Shown here: piece after piece, positions 7,099-15,226 of the stretch
Numbering within the stretch: the first letter of the stretch is position 1
How the letters are laid out: each line of letters opens with the position of its first letter
DNA from: Mucilaginibacter_A sp050954285
Lineage (GTDB): Bacteria; Bacteroidota; Bacteroidia; Sphingobacteriales; Sphingobacteriaceae
Direction: 5' to 3'
DNA length: 64,000 nt
NCBI GenBank assembly: GCA_050954285.1
Contig: JBPBPL010000006.1
Span: forward strand, 370,129 to 434,128
Position numbers and translations under genes: made by a program
The notes under the pieces: generated by a model
Database searches by the model: none
The model's input: only the letters and a program-made list of their open reading frames with translations
Told to the model about the DNA's origin: nothing

Positions 7099-8442
7099 AT
7101 GAAGAAATTCTTTAACACTTTATCCAATATTTGGAAAATTGATGATTTAAGAGTGCGTATTATAAACACACTTTTATTTCTATTAATATATCGTATTGGA
7201 TCTTTTATTGCTATTCCAGGAGTTGATGCTAATGCAATTGATTCTCAAAAAACACGAGAAGGAATTTTAGGTTTACTAAATATGTTTGCTGGAGGATCTT
7301 TTTCAAGATCATCTATTTTTGCTTTAGGGGTAATGCCTTATATTTCAGCATCAATCGTAATGCAGTTATTAGGAATTGCTGTTCCTTATTTTCAAAAACT
7401 GCAGAAAGAAGGAGAGAGTGGTAGAAACAAAATTAATCAGTGGACACGGTATTTAACAATCTTCATTACTGCTTTGCAAGCTATTGGTTACGTAAAATCT
7501 CAAATTCCTGCTGAGGCAAAATTGTTTTCTGAGCCATTATTCACTATCTCATCAATTTTTGTTTTGACCGCTGGAACTTTATTTGTTATGTGGTTAGGCG
7601 AAAAAATTACAGATAAAGGCATTGGTAATGGAATCTCATTAATTATCATGGTTGGTATTATTGCTCAGCTGCCATTTGGAATATTCTCTGAATTTACTTC
7701 AAGAGTTAGTGGTAACGGTGGACCAATAGCTTTTTTAATTGAAATTGTTGCATTAGTAGCTGTAGTAATGTTCACTATTTTAATTGTACAGGGAACAAGA
7801 AAAATAGCTGTCCAATATGCGAAACGCATTGTTGGTAATAAACAATACGGTGGAGTGCGCCAATATATTCCATTGAAGGTAACTGCTGCTGGAGTTATGC
7901 CAATTATTTTTGCGCAAGCGTTAATGTTCATTCCTGCTACTGTCGCTTCATTTTTTCCTAATGCTGCCTCTAATGGATTTTTAATGGCTGTTTCTGATTA
8001 TACTTCTTTTACCCATAATATTATTTTTGCTATATTAATTATTCTTTTCACATATTTTTATACAGCTATTACAGTCAATCCTAATCAAATGGCTGATGAT
8101 ATGAAAAAGAATCAAGGATTTATTCCTGGTGTTAAACCAGGAGCAACTACATCAGAATATATTGATGCCGTGATTTCAAGAATTACTCTTCCAGGTTCTA
8201 TTTTTTTAGCTATTGTGGCAATTATTCCTGCGATAGCTTCTAAATTAGGAGTTAATAGTCAATTTTCTAGATTTTTTGGTGGTACATCATTAATCATATT
8301 AGTTGGTGTAGTGTTGGATACTTTACAGCAAATAGAAAGTCATTTATTAATGCGTCATTATGATGGATTAATGAAAACTGGTCGCATTAAAGGTCGTACT
8401 GTTATTCCAGTTGCCGCTGGAACAACTCCTCCAGCAATTTGA
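7099..8442 (+). CDS. secY: Preprotein translocase channel subunit SecY
   Basis: A 447-residue inner-membrane channel of the Sec translocon with ten predicted hydrophobic helices. Visible signatures are the plug-region start RIGSFIAIPGVD, GIMPYISASIVMQLL-like GVMPYISASIVMQLLG, the TM4-5 WLGEKITDKGIGNGISLIIM loop, the cytoplasmic QGTRKIAVQYAKR loop contacting the ribosome and SecA, and NPNQMADDMKKNQGFIPGV before the last helices. It is the usual member of the spc operon; adk is absent between secY and map here. Confidence 0.98.
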   Translation: MKKFFNTLSNIWKIDDLRVRIINTLLFLLIYRIGSFIAIPGVDANAIDSQKTREGILGLLNMFAGGSFSRSSIFALGVMPYISASIVMQLLGIAVPYFQKLQKEGESGRNKINQWTRYLTIFITALQAIGYVKSQIPAEAKLFSEPLFTISSIFVLTAGTLFVMWLGEKITDKGIGNGISLIIMVGIIAQLPFGIFSEFTSRVSGNGGPIAFLIEIVALVAVVMFTILIVQGTRKIAVQYAKRIVGNKQYGGVRQYIPLKVTAAGVMPIIFAQALMFIPATVASFFPNAASNGFLMAVSDYTSFTHNIIFAILIILFTYFYTAITVNPNQMADDMKKNQGFIPGVKPGATTSEYIDAVISRITLPGSIFLAIVAIIPAIASKLGVNSQFSRFFGGTSLIILVGVVLDTLQQIESHLLMRHYDGLMKTGRIKGRTVIPVAAGTTPPAI

Positions 8443-8457
8443 TTTTTAAATAAAGTC

Positions 8458-9252
8458 ATGTCGTCTAAAATCAATTATAGAATTCAAGAAGAGATTGAAC
8501 TAGTTAGATTAAGCTGTCAGTTGGTTTCTAAAACCTTAGGCGAAGTTGCCAAATTAGTCCACCCGGGTGTAAAAACAATAGAGTTAAATCGATTAGCAGA
8601 AACATTCATTCGTGATAATGGTGGTGTTCCGGCGTTTTTAAATTATAGTGGGTTTCCATACTCACTTTGCATATCGCTAAATAATCAAGTAGTACATGGT
8701 TTTCCAGGAAAGTATGAATTAGTCCCTGGAGATTTAGTTTCTATTGACTGTGGAGTAGTGATGAACAAATATTATGGTGATTCTGCTTATACTTTTTCTG
8801 TCGGAGAACCTAAAGAGGATAGAAAGTTACTTATGTCTGTCACTCAAGAATGCCTTGATTTAGGAATTGAAAAAGCTGTATCGGGTATGCGAATTGGTGA
8901 TATAGGATTTGCTGTTCAACAACATGCAGAAAAATTTAATTTTGGAGTAGTAAAAGAACTTGTAGGGCATGGAGTTGGTACAAAACTTCATGAAAAACCA
9001 GAAGTTCCAAATTATGGAAAAAAAGGTTCCGGTATTAAGTTGGAAGAAGGAATGGTTATTGCTATAGAACCGATGATCAATGCAGGCCGAGCAGGTGTTA
9101 GATTTTGGGATGATGGGTGGACTGTTTCAACTTCTGATGGAAAACCTTCTGCACATTACGAGCATACAATAGCTATTCGGAAGGGGAAAGCAGACATTTT
9201 AACTACTTTTGAATATGTAGAAAAAGTTTTACTAGAAAAAGTTAATAATTAA
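8458..9252 (+). CDS. map: Methionine aminopeptidase type I
   Basis: A 264-residue metallopeptidase that removes N-terminal Met from nascent proteins. The pita-bread fold metal ligands are recognisable: the Asp in SIDCGVVMNKYYGDSAYTF, the second Asp in YGDSA, the His in ELVGHGVGTKLHE, the Glu in IAIEPMI and the final Glu in ARHYEHTIAI-like SAHYEHTIAI. It is cotranscribed behind secY (15-base spacer). Confidence 0.96.
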   Translation: MSSKINYRIQEEIELVRLSCQLVSKTLGEVAKLVHPGVKTIELNRLAETFIRDNGGVPAFLNYSGFPYSLCISLNNQVVHGFPGKYELVPGDLVSIDCGVVMNKYYGDSAYTFSVGEPKEDRKLLMSVTQECLDLGIEKAVSGMRIGDIGFAVQQHAEKFNFGVVKELVGHGVGTKLHEKPEVPNYGKKGSGIKLEEGMVIAIEPMINAGRAGVRFWDDGWTVSTSDGKPSAHYEHTIAIRKGKADILTTFEYVEKVLLEKVNN

Positions 9253-9263
9253 AAAAAAAGTAT

Positions 9264-9271
9264 TAATTTTG
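9264..9271 (+). promoter_or_regulatory. Candidate -7 box upstream of infA
   Basis: TAATTTTG fits the Bacteroidota sigma-A -7 consensus TAnnTTTG and lies 44 bases before the infA ATG, behind an A-run. No good TTTG -33 box is seen at the right spacing, so this is a tentative internal promoter for the infA-rplQ part. Confidence 0.38.
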
Positions 9272-9315
9272 CATCCCGCTTCAAAAATAGATAATGAAGT
9301 AGAAATCAATAAAAT

Positions 9316-9534
9316 ATGGCTAAACAAGCCTCAATTGAACAAGACGGTATAATCAAAGAAGCATTATCTAATGCAATGTTCAGAGTTGAATTAGAAAATG
9401 GACATGAAATAATTGCTCACATCTCTGGTAAAATGCGTATGCATTATATTAAAATTCTGCCTGGAGACCGGGTGAAATTAGAGATGAGTCCATATGATTT
9501 AACAAAAGGTAGAATTACTTATAGATATAAATAA
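9316..9534 (+). CDS. infA: Translation initiation factor IF-1
   Basis: A 72-residue OB-fold factor with the full family sequence MAKQASIEQDGIIKEALSNAMFRVELENGHEIIAHISGKMRMHYIKILPGDRVKLEMSPYDLTKGRITYRYK in pattern. It blocks the A site during initiation. A 63-base spacer separates it from map and carries a possible promoter. Confidence 0.98.
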   Translation: MAKQASIEQDGIIKEALSNAMFRVELENGHEIIAHISGKMRMHYIKILPGDRVKLEMSPYDLTKGRITYRYK

Positions 9535-9541
9535 AAATAAG

Positions 9542-9658
9542 ATGAAAGTTAGAGCATCTATTAAAAAGCGTAGTGCGGATTGTAAAATCATCCGTCGTAA
9601 AGGAAAGCTTTACGTTATTAATAAAAAAAATCCCAAGTTCAAACAGCGTCAAGGATAA
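9542..9658 (+). CDS. rpmJ: 50S ribosomal protein L36 (bL36), zinc-less
   Basis: A 38-residue ORF, MKVRASIKKRSADCKIIRRK then GKLYVINKKNPKFKQRQG, the normal size for L36. The zinc ligands of the classical form (CxxC, C, H) are reduced to a single Cys, so this is the C-minus type. It is seven bases downstream of infA. Confidence 0.95.
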   Translation: MKVRASIKKRSADCKIIRRKGKLYVINKKNPKFKQRQG

Positions 9659-9667
9659 ATTATGCTT

Positions 9668-9700
9668 AGTAAAAATTCGTTGCACAGACTAATTTTTACT
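9668..9700 (+). other. 10-bp hairpin upstream of rpsM
   Basis: AGTAAAAATT (9668-9677) and AATTTTTACT (9691-9700) form a perfect 10-bp inverted repeat with a 13-base loop in the rpmJ-rpsM spacer. The following TTTAAAA is too short to be a convincing intrinsic terminator, so an attenuator or protein-binding leader is possible. Confidence 0.4.
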
Positions 9701-9725
9701 TTTAAAATTACTCAGATATAAAAAT

Positions 9726-10103
9726 ATGGCAAGGATTGCAGGTATTGATTTACCGAGGAATAAAAGAGGTGAAATTGGATTAACTTATATTTTTGGAATT
9801 GGCAGATCTACTGCTCAAAATATACTAGACCAAGCGGGAATAGACTTTAATATAAAAGTTCAGGATTGGACTGATGAACAGTTAAATGCTATTCGCGGAA
9901 TTATTAATGATCAGATTAAAGTTGAAGGATCTTTACGTTCTGAAGTTCAATTGAACATTAAACGTTTAATGGACATAGGCTGTTACCGTGGTACCCGCCA
10001 TCGTAAGGGATTACCTTTAAGAGGGCAACGTACAAAAAATAATTCTCGTACTCGTAAAGGCAAGCGTAAAACTGTTGCAAACAAGAAAAAAGTTACTAAG
10101 TAA
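9726..10103 (+). CDS. rpsM: 30S ribosomal protein S13 (uS13)
   Basis: A 125-residue protein of the 30S head that bridges to L5 and contacts P-site tRNA. MARIAGIDLPRNKRGEIGLTYIFGIGRS, the helix-hairpin-helix region and the basic C terminus RGQRTKNNSRTRKGKRKTV are canonical. It opens the alpha-operon part. Confidence 0.98.
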   Translation: MARIAGIDLPRNKRGEIGLTYIFGIGRSTAQNILDQAGIDFNIKVQDWTDEQLNAIRGIINDQIKVEGSLRSEVQLNIKRLMDIGCYRGTRHRKGLPLRGQRTKNNSRTRKGKRKTVANKKKVTK

Positions 10104-10113
10104 TAAATAACTG

Positions 10114-10150
10114 TTAACAGCTTTTGGTTTTACCTTTTTTAAGCTGTTAA
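10114..10150 (+). other. 10-bp hairpin between rpsM and rpsK
   Basis: TTAACAGCTT (10114-10123) pairs perfectly with AAGCTGTTAA (10141-10150) around a 17-base loop containing TTTTTT. The uridines are inside the loop, not after the stem, so it is not a standard terminator. It may be an mRNA regulatory or processing structure. Confidence 0.45.
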
Positions 10151-10166
10151 TAATCAACCAACAAAA

Positions 10167-10556
10167 ATGGCTAAAACTAAAAAAGTTACCAAAAAGCGTA
10201 TTGTTGTGGTAGAGGCTGTAGGCCAGGCACACATCAATGCTACTTTTAACAATATTATTGTTACGCTTACTAATAATAATGGACAAGCTATTTCCTGGTC
10301 ATCAGCAGGAAAAATGGGTTTTAAAGGATCCAAAAAAAACACACCTTATGCTGCTGGTCAAGCAGCTTCTGATTGTGCAAAAACTGCACACGATTTAGGT
10401 TTGCGTAAAGTAGAAGTTTTTGTTAAAGGCCCTGGTGCCGGCCGTGAATCGGCTATCCGTACTTTACAAACTTCTGGTATTGAAGTAACTACAATTCGTG
10501 ATATTACACCAATGCCTCACAATGGATGTCGTCCATCTAAAAGAAGAAGAGTTTAA
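10167..10556 (+). CDS. rpsK: 30S ribosomal protein S11 (uS11)
   Basis: A 129-residue platform protein. GQAHINATFNNIIVTLTNNNGQAISWSSAGKMGFKGSKKNTPYAAG and the C-terminal TIRDITPMPHNGCRPSKRRRV are diagnostic. The length is typical and the N terminus is Lys-rich. Confidence 0.98.
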   Translation: MAKTKKVTKKRIVVVEAVGQAHINATFNNIIVTLTNNNGQAISWSSAGKMGFKGSKKNTPYAAGQAASDCAKTAHDLGLRKVEVFVKGPGAGRESAIRTLQTSGIEVTTIRDITPMPHNGCRPSKRRRV

Positions 10557-10616
10557 TTAATTAATTTTAAAGCTAAGATTCAGTGCTATTTATACTGATA
10601 CTTTAAAAACATAACA

Positions 10617-11225
10617 ATGGCAAGATATACTGGACCAAAGTCAAAAATTGCAAGAAGATTTAGAGAGCCGATTTTTGGCCCTGATAAAGTACTAGAGAAA
10701 AAAAATTATCCTCCTGGCATGCATGGAACCTCTAAAAGAAGAGGTAAACAATCAGAATATGCAGTTCAGTTGATGGAGAAACAAAAGGTTAAATACACTT
10801 ATGGTGTATTGGAGCGCCAGTTTGAAAATCTATTTCACAAAGCTTCTTCTAAAGAAGGTATTACTGGTGAAACTTTATTAAAATTATTAGAAGCACGCTT
10901 GGACAATGCTGTTTATCGTTTAGGGATTGCCCCAACTCGCTCTGCTGCCCGTCAATTAGTAAGCCATAAACATATAACTGTAAACAACGAATTGGTAAAT
11001 ATCCCTTCTTATTCTTTGAGAGCTGGTGATGTAATTGCTGTTCGTGAAAAATCAAAATCTTTGGAAGCAATTACTAATACTGTTTCTGGAAGAAGAATAA
11101 ATAAGTTTAGCTGGTTGGAATGGGACCCAAATAATCTTTCTGGGAAGTTTTTAAACTACCCAAGTCGTGACGAAATTCCTGAAAATATTAAGGAAAACCT
11201 AATCGTCGAGTTATACTCTAAATAA
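10617..11225 (+). CDS. rpsD: 30S ribosomal protein S4 (uS4)
   Basis: A 202-residue primary 16S rRNA binder. The N-terminal domain (MARYTGPKSKIARRFREPIFG, YPPGMHG) and the S4 RNA-binding domain at about residues 92-155 (LLEARLDNAVYRLGIAPTRSAARQLVSHKHITVNN) are complete. In E. coli S4 autoregulates the alpha operon; whether it does here cannot be seen. Confidence 0.98.
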   Translation: MARYTGPKSKIARRFREPIFGPDKVLEKKNYPPGMHGTSKRRGKQSEYAVQLMEKQKVKYTYGVLERQFENLFHKASSKEGITGETLLKLLEARLDNAVYRLGIAPTRSAARQLVSHKHITVNNELVNIPSYSLRAGDVIAVREKSKSLEAITNTVSGRRINKFSWLEWDPNNLSGKFLNYPSRDEIPENIKENLIVELYSK

Positions 11226-11245
11226 TATCTTATTAAAATGTATAT

Positions 11246-11267
11246 AACCGGTTAAAGCCGGTTTTTA
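11246..11267 (+). terminator. Weak intrinsic terminator or attenuator between rpsD and rpoA
   Basis: AACCGG (11246-11251) and CCGGTT (11258-11263) form a GC stem with a six-base loop, followed by TTT. It could partly terminate or attenuate transcription so that rpoA level is set separately from ribosomal proteins. Confidence 0.5.
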
Positions 11268-11308
11268 CATTTCAGTTTTAATCAAATTAACATAACTAAT
11301 CGTATATA

Positions 11309-12301
11309 ATGGCCATATTAGCATTCCAAAAACCGGATAAGGTGATCATGCAGAAATCAAATGATTCTGACGGTACGTTTGAATTTCGTCCTTTAGAACC
11401 AGGTTTCGGTATCACTATCGGTAATGCTTTACGTCGTATTTTGCTTTCTTCTTTAGAGGGTTATGCAATTACTTCTGTTCGTTTTTCTGGCGTATCTCAT
11501 GAGTTTTCTACGATAAAAGGAGTAGTTGAGGATGTTACAGAAATTATTTTGAACTTGAAGCAAGTTCGTTTTAAAAAAACAGGTGATTCTGGTGACTCAG
11601 AAAAGATTTTCGTAATTATCAACGACCAGGATAGTTTCAAAGCAGGTGATATCACTAAATTTTCCAATAATTACACTGTTCTGAATCCAGAGATGGTAAT
11701 TTGTAATATGGATTCTTCAGTTACGTTGGAGATTGAATTTAACGTAAATAAAGGACGAGGATATGTTGCAAGTGAAGAGAATAAAAGTGTGGATGCTTTA
11801 GTAGGTGTTATCGCAATAGATTCTATATTCACCCCAATCAAGAACGTAAAATACGTGATTGAAAATTATCGTGTGGAGCAAAAAACAGATTATGAAAAAT
11901 TAGTTCTGGATATTGCAACTGATGGTTCCATTCACCCAGAAGATGCTTTAAAAGAAGCTGCAAAAATTTTGATTCAACATTTTATGCTTTTCTCTGATGA
12001 AAACATGATGTTGGAAGCTCAAACAAAAGAAGAGACCAAAGAGGTAGATGAAGAAGTTTTACACATGCGTAAAATTTTAAAAACCGAGCTGGTCGATCTT
12101 GATCTTTCTGTAAGAGCTTTGAATTGTTTGAAAGCGGCTGATATTCGAACTCTGGCTGAATTAGTATCATATGATGTTGCCGATATGCTGAAATTTAGAA
12201 ATTTTGGTAAAAAATCATTAACAGAAATTCAAGATTTGGTTAAATCAAAAGGTTTATCTTTTGGTATGAACCTTTCTAAATTTAAATTAGACGAAGAATA
12301 A
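11309..12301 (+). CDS. rpoA: RNA polymerase alpha subunit
   Basis: A 330-residue subunit that dimerises to nucleate polymerase assembly. The N-terminal domain (residues 1-235) shows FRPLEPGFGITIGNALRRILLSSLEG; the flexible linker and the C-terminal domain (about 255-325, LDLSVRALNCLKAADIRTLAELVSY and FGKKSLTEIQDLVKSKGLSFGM) bind UP DNA and activators. The length and both domains are normal. Confidence 0.98.
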   Translation: MAILAFQKPDKVIMQKSNDSDGTFEFRPLEPGFGITIGNALRRILLSSLEGYAITSVRFSGVSHEFSTIKGVVEDVTEIILNLKQVRFKKTGDSGDSEKIFVIINDQDSFKAGDITKFSNNYTVLNPEMVICNMDSSVTLEIEFNVNKGRGYVASEENKSVDALVGVIAIDSIFTPIKNVKYVIENYRVEQKTDYEKLVLDIATDGSIHPEDALKEAAKILIQHFMLFSDENMMLEAQTKEETKEVDEEVLHMRKILKTELVDLDLSVRALNCLKAADIRTLAELVSYDVADMLKFRNFGKKSLTEIQDLVKSKGLSFGMNLSKFKLDEE

Positions 12302-12405
12302 TAACCTGCATCCTGTAAGGGAGCGGATCGGCTGGTCCATTGGCATAATTCCGAGAGCTTGAACGAATCGCCCAACGGTATGCACGTGCAAAACACAAAT
12401 AAATT
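12302..12405 (+). other. GC-richer, probably structured spacer between rpoA and rplQ
   Basis: This 104-base spacer is distinctly GC-richer than the genes on either side and has no ORF on the plus strand. It contains a small hairpin GGATC-GGCT-GGTCC near 12326-12339, and its outer parts can pair (GCATCC near 12308 with GGTATGC near 12378, one bulge). The composition contrast suggests a conserved RNA element, perhaps an L17-linked leader. I do not recognise a known family. Confidence 0.4.
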
Positions 12406-12969
12406 ATGAGACACGGAAAAAAAGTAAATCATTTAGGTCGTACTGACAGCCATCGGAAAGCGATGATGGCTAATATGGCTTCCTCGCTTATTTTACACAA
12501 ACGTATAACTACAACTTTAGCAAAAGCAAAAGCTTTGCGTGGTTATGTAGAGCCTTTATTAACAAAATCTAAAAGTGATACTACACATTCTCGTCGTACT
12601 GTTTTTAGCTATCTAAAAGATAAAGAAACAGTAACAATTCTGTTTAGAGAAATTGCTGAGAAAATTGCCAACCGTCCGGGCGGCTATACACGGATTGTAA
12701 AATTAGAAAATCGTTTAGGTGATAATGCTGAAATGGCAATCATTGAATTGGTAGATTACAATACTGTTTACGTAAAAGGCGAGGCTGCTCCTGAAAAGAA
12801 AACAACTCGTCGTCGTGGTTCAGGTTCTAATCGTGGTAATAAAGCTGATGGCAATGTTGACTCTACACAAGACGGAATTGATTCTCCGGTAGATCAATCC
12901 ACACCAGCTACATCAATCCCTGATACTGATTCTGCAGGTGAACAACTTGCACCAGATGAGGAATTATAA
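12406..12969 (+). CDS. rplQ: 50S ribosomal protein L17 (bL17) with acidic C-terminal extension
   Basis: A 187-residue protein, longer than the roughly 120-residue E. coli form. Residues 1-115 are standard L17 (MRHGKKVNHLGRTDSHRKAMMANMASSLILHKRI, TTLAKAKALRGYVEPLLTKSK, RPGGYTRIVKLENRLGDNAEMA). After residue 130 the chain becomes Gly/Ser/Asp/Glu-rich and probably disordered. It is the last gene of the superoperon and is followed by a strong terminator. Confidence 0.96.
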   Translation: MRHGKKVNHLGRTDSHRKAMMANMASSLILHKRITTTLAKAKALRGYVEPLLTKSKSDTTHSRRTVFSYLKDKETVTILFREIAEKIANRPGGYTRIVKLENRLGDNAEMAIIELVDYNTVYVKGEAAPEKKTTRRRGSGSNRGNKADGNVDSTQDGIDSPVDQSTPATSIPDTDSAGEQLAPDEEL

Positions 12970-12994
12970 ATTACTTTTATAATCTAATAAATTT

Positions 12995-13027
12995 AAAAGC
13001 CCTGATAAATTTATCAGGGCTTTTTTT
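12995..13027 (+). terminator. Strong intrinsic terminator of the ribosomal superoperon
   Basis: AAAAGCCCTGATAAA (12995-13009) is followed directly by its exact complement TTTATCAGGGCTTTT (13010-13024) and more T residues. This is a near-perfect stem with a T-tract, 25 bases after the rplQ stop. Confidence 0.92.
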
Positions 13028-13047
13028 ATACAAGACTTTTAGGCATA

Positions 13048-13072
13048 ATGCTTCTTTTATCATGCTAAAATT
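13048..13072 (-). repeat. RMAGYAT repeat (exact core ATGCTTCTTTTATC)
   Basis: First copy after the ribosomal operon, just beyond its terminator. The core is followed by six bases and TAAAATT, completing the TTTTA/TAAAA dyad. Confidence 0.85.
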
Positions 13073-13263
13073 AATTTTATTAAATAATAGTTCTGATGAA
13101 AGAAAAAATCTGACAGGTTGTCATCTTGAAGTTTAATGATAGTAATCAGGTATAAATAAAACTGCCAGCAATACTTAAAATGAAAATTTTTGATGCTTGG
13201 CACATAGCTTGTTCAGTATTAATTATAATTATTATTTAGAATTTAATAAAAATCAATCATATT

Positions 13264-15171
13264 ATGGCTAAAATTATTGGAATCGATTTAGGAACAACCA
13301 ACTCCTGTGTTGCAGTAATGGAAGGAAACGAACCTGTTGTTATTTCAAACAGTGAAGGAAAACGCACAACACCGTCTGTTGTAGCTTTTATAGATAATGG
13401 TGAACGCAAAGTAGGTGATCCTGCTAAACGTCAAGCGATTACAAATCCTACCAAAACTATATCTTCTATTAAACGCTTCATGGGTAATCAGTTTAATGAG
13501 GTTACTAAGGAAATTGAACGCGTACCTTATAAAGTAGTAAAAGGTGACGGGAATACACCTCGTATTGCGATTAACGATCGTAATTACACACCACAGGAAA
13601 TATCAGCAATGATTCTTCAAAAAATGAAGAAAACTGCTGAAGATTTTTTAGGAACAGAAGTAACTGAAGCAGTTATTACCGTTCCTGCTTATTTTAATGA
13701 TGCACAACGCCAAGCTACCAAAGAAGCTGGTGAAATTGCAGGCTTGAAAGTACGACGTATTATTAATGAGCCAACTGCAGCAGCTTTGGCGTATGGCTTG
13801 GATAAAGCGCATAAAGACATGAAAATTGCAGTTTTTGACTGCGGTGGTGGAACGCATGACGTTTCTGTATTAGAATTGGGTGATGGAGTTTTCGAAGTTA
13901 AATCAACTGATGGTGATACACATTTAGGTGGTGATGACTTTGATCAGGTAATTATTGACTGGCTGGCAGATGAGTTCAAAAGTGATGAAGGCATTGATTT
14001 GCGTAAAGATCCAATGGCTTTGCAACGTTTAAAAGAAGCTGCTGAAAAAGCTAAAGTTGAATTATCAAGCACTACCCAAACTGAAATCAACTTACCTTAT
14101 ATTACTGCTGCCGATGGCATGCCTAAACATTTGGTAAAAAGTTTAACCCGGGCAAAATTTGAGCAATTAGCTGATAGTTTGATTAAAAGAACAATTGAAC
14201 CTTGCCGCACAGCTCTAAAAAATGCTGGTTATAGTACTTCTGATATTGATGAAGTTATTTTGGTTGGTGGTTCAACTCGAATTCCTGCTATCCAGGAAGC
14301 TGTTGAAAAGTTCTTTGGAAAAGCACCATCAAAAGGTGTAAATCCTGATGAAGTTGTAGCCATTGGTGCTGCCATTCAGGGTGGCGTGCTGACTGGAGAA
14401 GTTAAAGATGTATTGTTGTTAGACGTTACACCTCTTTCTTTGGGTATCGAGACAATGGGTGGTGTAATGACAAAACTAATTGAATCAAACACAACCATTC
14501 CATCAAAAAAATCAGAAACTTTCTCTACAGCTTCTGATAATCAACCTTCTGTAGAAATTCACATTTTGCAGGGTGAGCGTCCTATGGCGGCTCAAAACCG
14601 TACTATTGGTCGTTTCCACTTAGATGGAATCCCATCTGCACCTCGTGGCATCCCACAAGTAGAAGTTACTTTTGATATTGATGCCAATGGTATTTTAAAT
14701 GTATCTGCAAAAGACAAAGCAACTGGCAAAGAACAAAAAATTCGTATTGAAGCTTCTTCCGGTTTAACTGATGCTGACATCAAGAGAATGAAAGATGAAG
14801 CAGAAGCTAATGCAGATGCCGATAAAAAAGCAAAAGAAGAAGTTGAAAAACTGAATGCTGCTGATGCTTTAATTTTCTCAACAGAAAAACAACTGAAAGA
14901 GTATGGTGATAAGATTTCAGCTGATAAAAAAGTACCTATTGAATCTGGATTGGCAAAGTTGAAAGAAGCTTATGCCTCTAAAAATGTAGCTGATATGGAT
15001 GTTGCCCAAACTGAGTTAAACAATGCCTGGAATGCTGCGTCAGAAGAAATGTATAAAGCTACGCAGGACGGTGGCGCACAAAGTGGCCCAACTGCTGATA
15101 GTAATGCAACCCAACAAGCAGGAAATGAAGCTGATTCTGTAACTGATGTTGACTTTGAAGAAGTAAAATAA
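13264..15171 (+). CDS. dnaK: Molecular chaperone DnaK (Hsp70)
   Basis: A 635-residue cytosolic ATP-dependent chaperone. The nucleotide-binding domain covers residues 1-380 (IGIDLGTTNSCVAVMEG, INEPTAAALAYGLD, ILVGGSTRIPAIQE), the linker is DVLLLDVTPLSLGIETMGG, and the substrate-binding domain follows with a C-terminal EEVK end. The phosphate-2 motif reads DCGGGTHDVS where most DnaKs have DLGGGTFDVS. It is monocistronic here: terminators lie on both sides, and grpE/dnaJ are not adjacent. Confidence 0.98.
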   Translation: MAKIIGIDLGTTNSCVAVMEGNEPVVISNSEGKRTTPSVVAFIDNGERKVGDPAKRQAITNPTKTISSIKRFMGNQFNEVTKEIERVPYKVVKGDGNTPRIAINDRNYTPQEISAMILQKMKKTAEDFLGTEVTEAVITVPAYFNDAQRQATKEAGEIAGLKVRRIINEPTAAALAYGLDKAHKDMKIAVFDCGGGTHDVSVLELGDGVFEVKSTDGDTHLGGDDFDQVIIDWLADEFKSDEGIDLRKDPMALQRLKEAAEKAKVELSSTTQTEINLPYITAADGMPKHLVKSLTRAKFEQLADSLIKRTIEPCRTALKNAGYSTSDIDEVILVGGSTRIPAIQEAVEKFFGKAPSKGVNPDEVVAIGAAIQGGVLTGEVKDVLLLDVTPLSLGIETMGGVMTKLIESNTTIPSKKSETFSTASDNQPSVEIHILQGERPMAAQNRTIGRFHLDGIPSAPRGIPQVEVTFDIDANGILNVSAKDKATGKEQKIRIEASSGLTDADIKRMKDEAEANADADKKAKEEVEKLNAADALIFSTEKQLKEYGDKISADKKVPIESGLAKLKEAYASKNVADMDVAQTELNNAWNAASEEMYKATQDGGAQSGPTADSNATQQAGNEADSVTDVDFEEVK

Positions 15172-15187
15172 TTTAAAATATATTAAC

Positions 15188-15226
15188 AAAAAAGCTGCTT
15201 CCGGATAAATGGAAGCAGCTTTTTTT
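15188..15226 (+). terminator. Intrinsic terminator of dnaK
   Basis: AAAAAAGCTGCTTCC (15188-15202) pairs perfectly with GGAAGCAGCTTTTTT (15211-15225) around an eight-base loop, giving 15 bp and a T-tract. The T-tract doubles as the TTTTTTA arm of the adjoining RMAGYAT repeat. Confidence 0.92.

Larger units (their letters stand above)
12970..13263. other. Intergenic region rplQ-dnaK
   Basis: This 294-base spacer contains, in order, the rplQ terminator, the first RMAGYAT repeat of the window, and an AT-rich dnaK promoter region. No CIRCE (TTAGCACTC-n9-GAGTGCTAA) element is present. TTGGCAC-ATAGC-TTGTT at 13197-13213 resembles a sigma-54 site but has GT instead of GC at -12. Confidence 0.6.

Noticed and set aside
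11938..11956. TTTAAAAGAAGCTGC in rpoA and dnaK as repeat copies
   Set aside because: They share TAAAAGAAGC only and end in TGC, not AT; the codons encode the common LKEAA helix.
13048..13072. Reading the RMAGYAT repeats as sigma-A promoters
   Set aside because: They lack the TTTG -33 / TAnnTTTG -7 spacing, occur in both orientations relative to genes, and many lie at gene ends or between convergent genes.
12970..13263. CIRCE heat-shock operator upstream of dnaK
   Set aside because: No TTAGCACTC-n9-GAGTGCTAA or close variant is present in the spacer.
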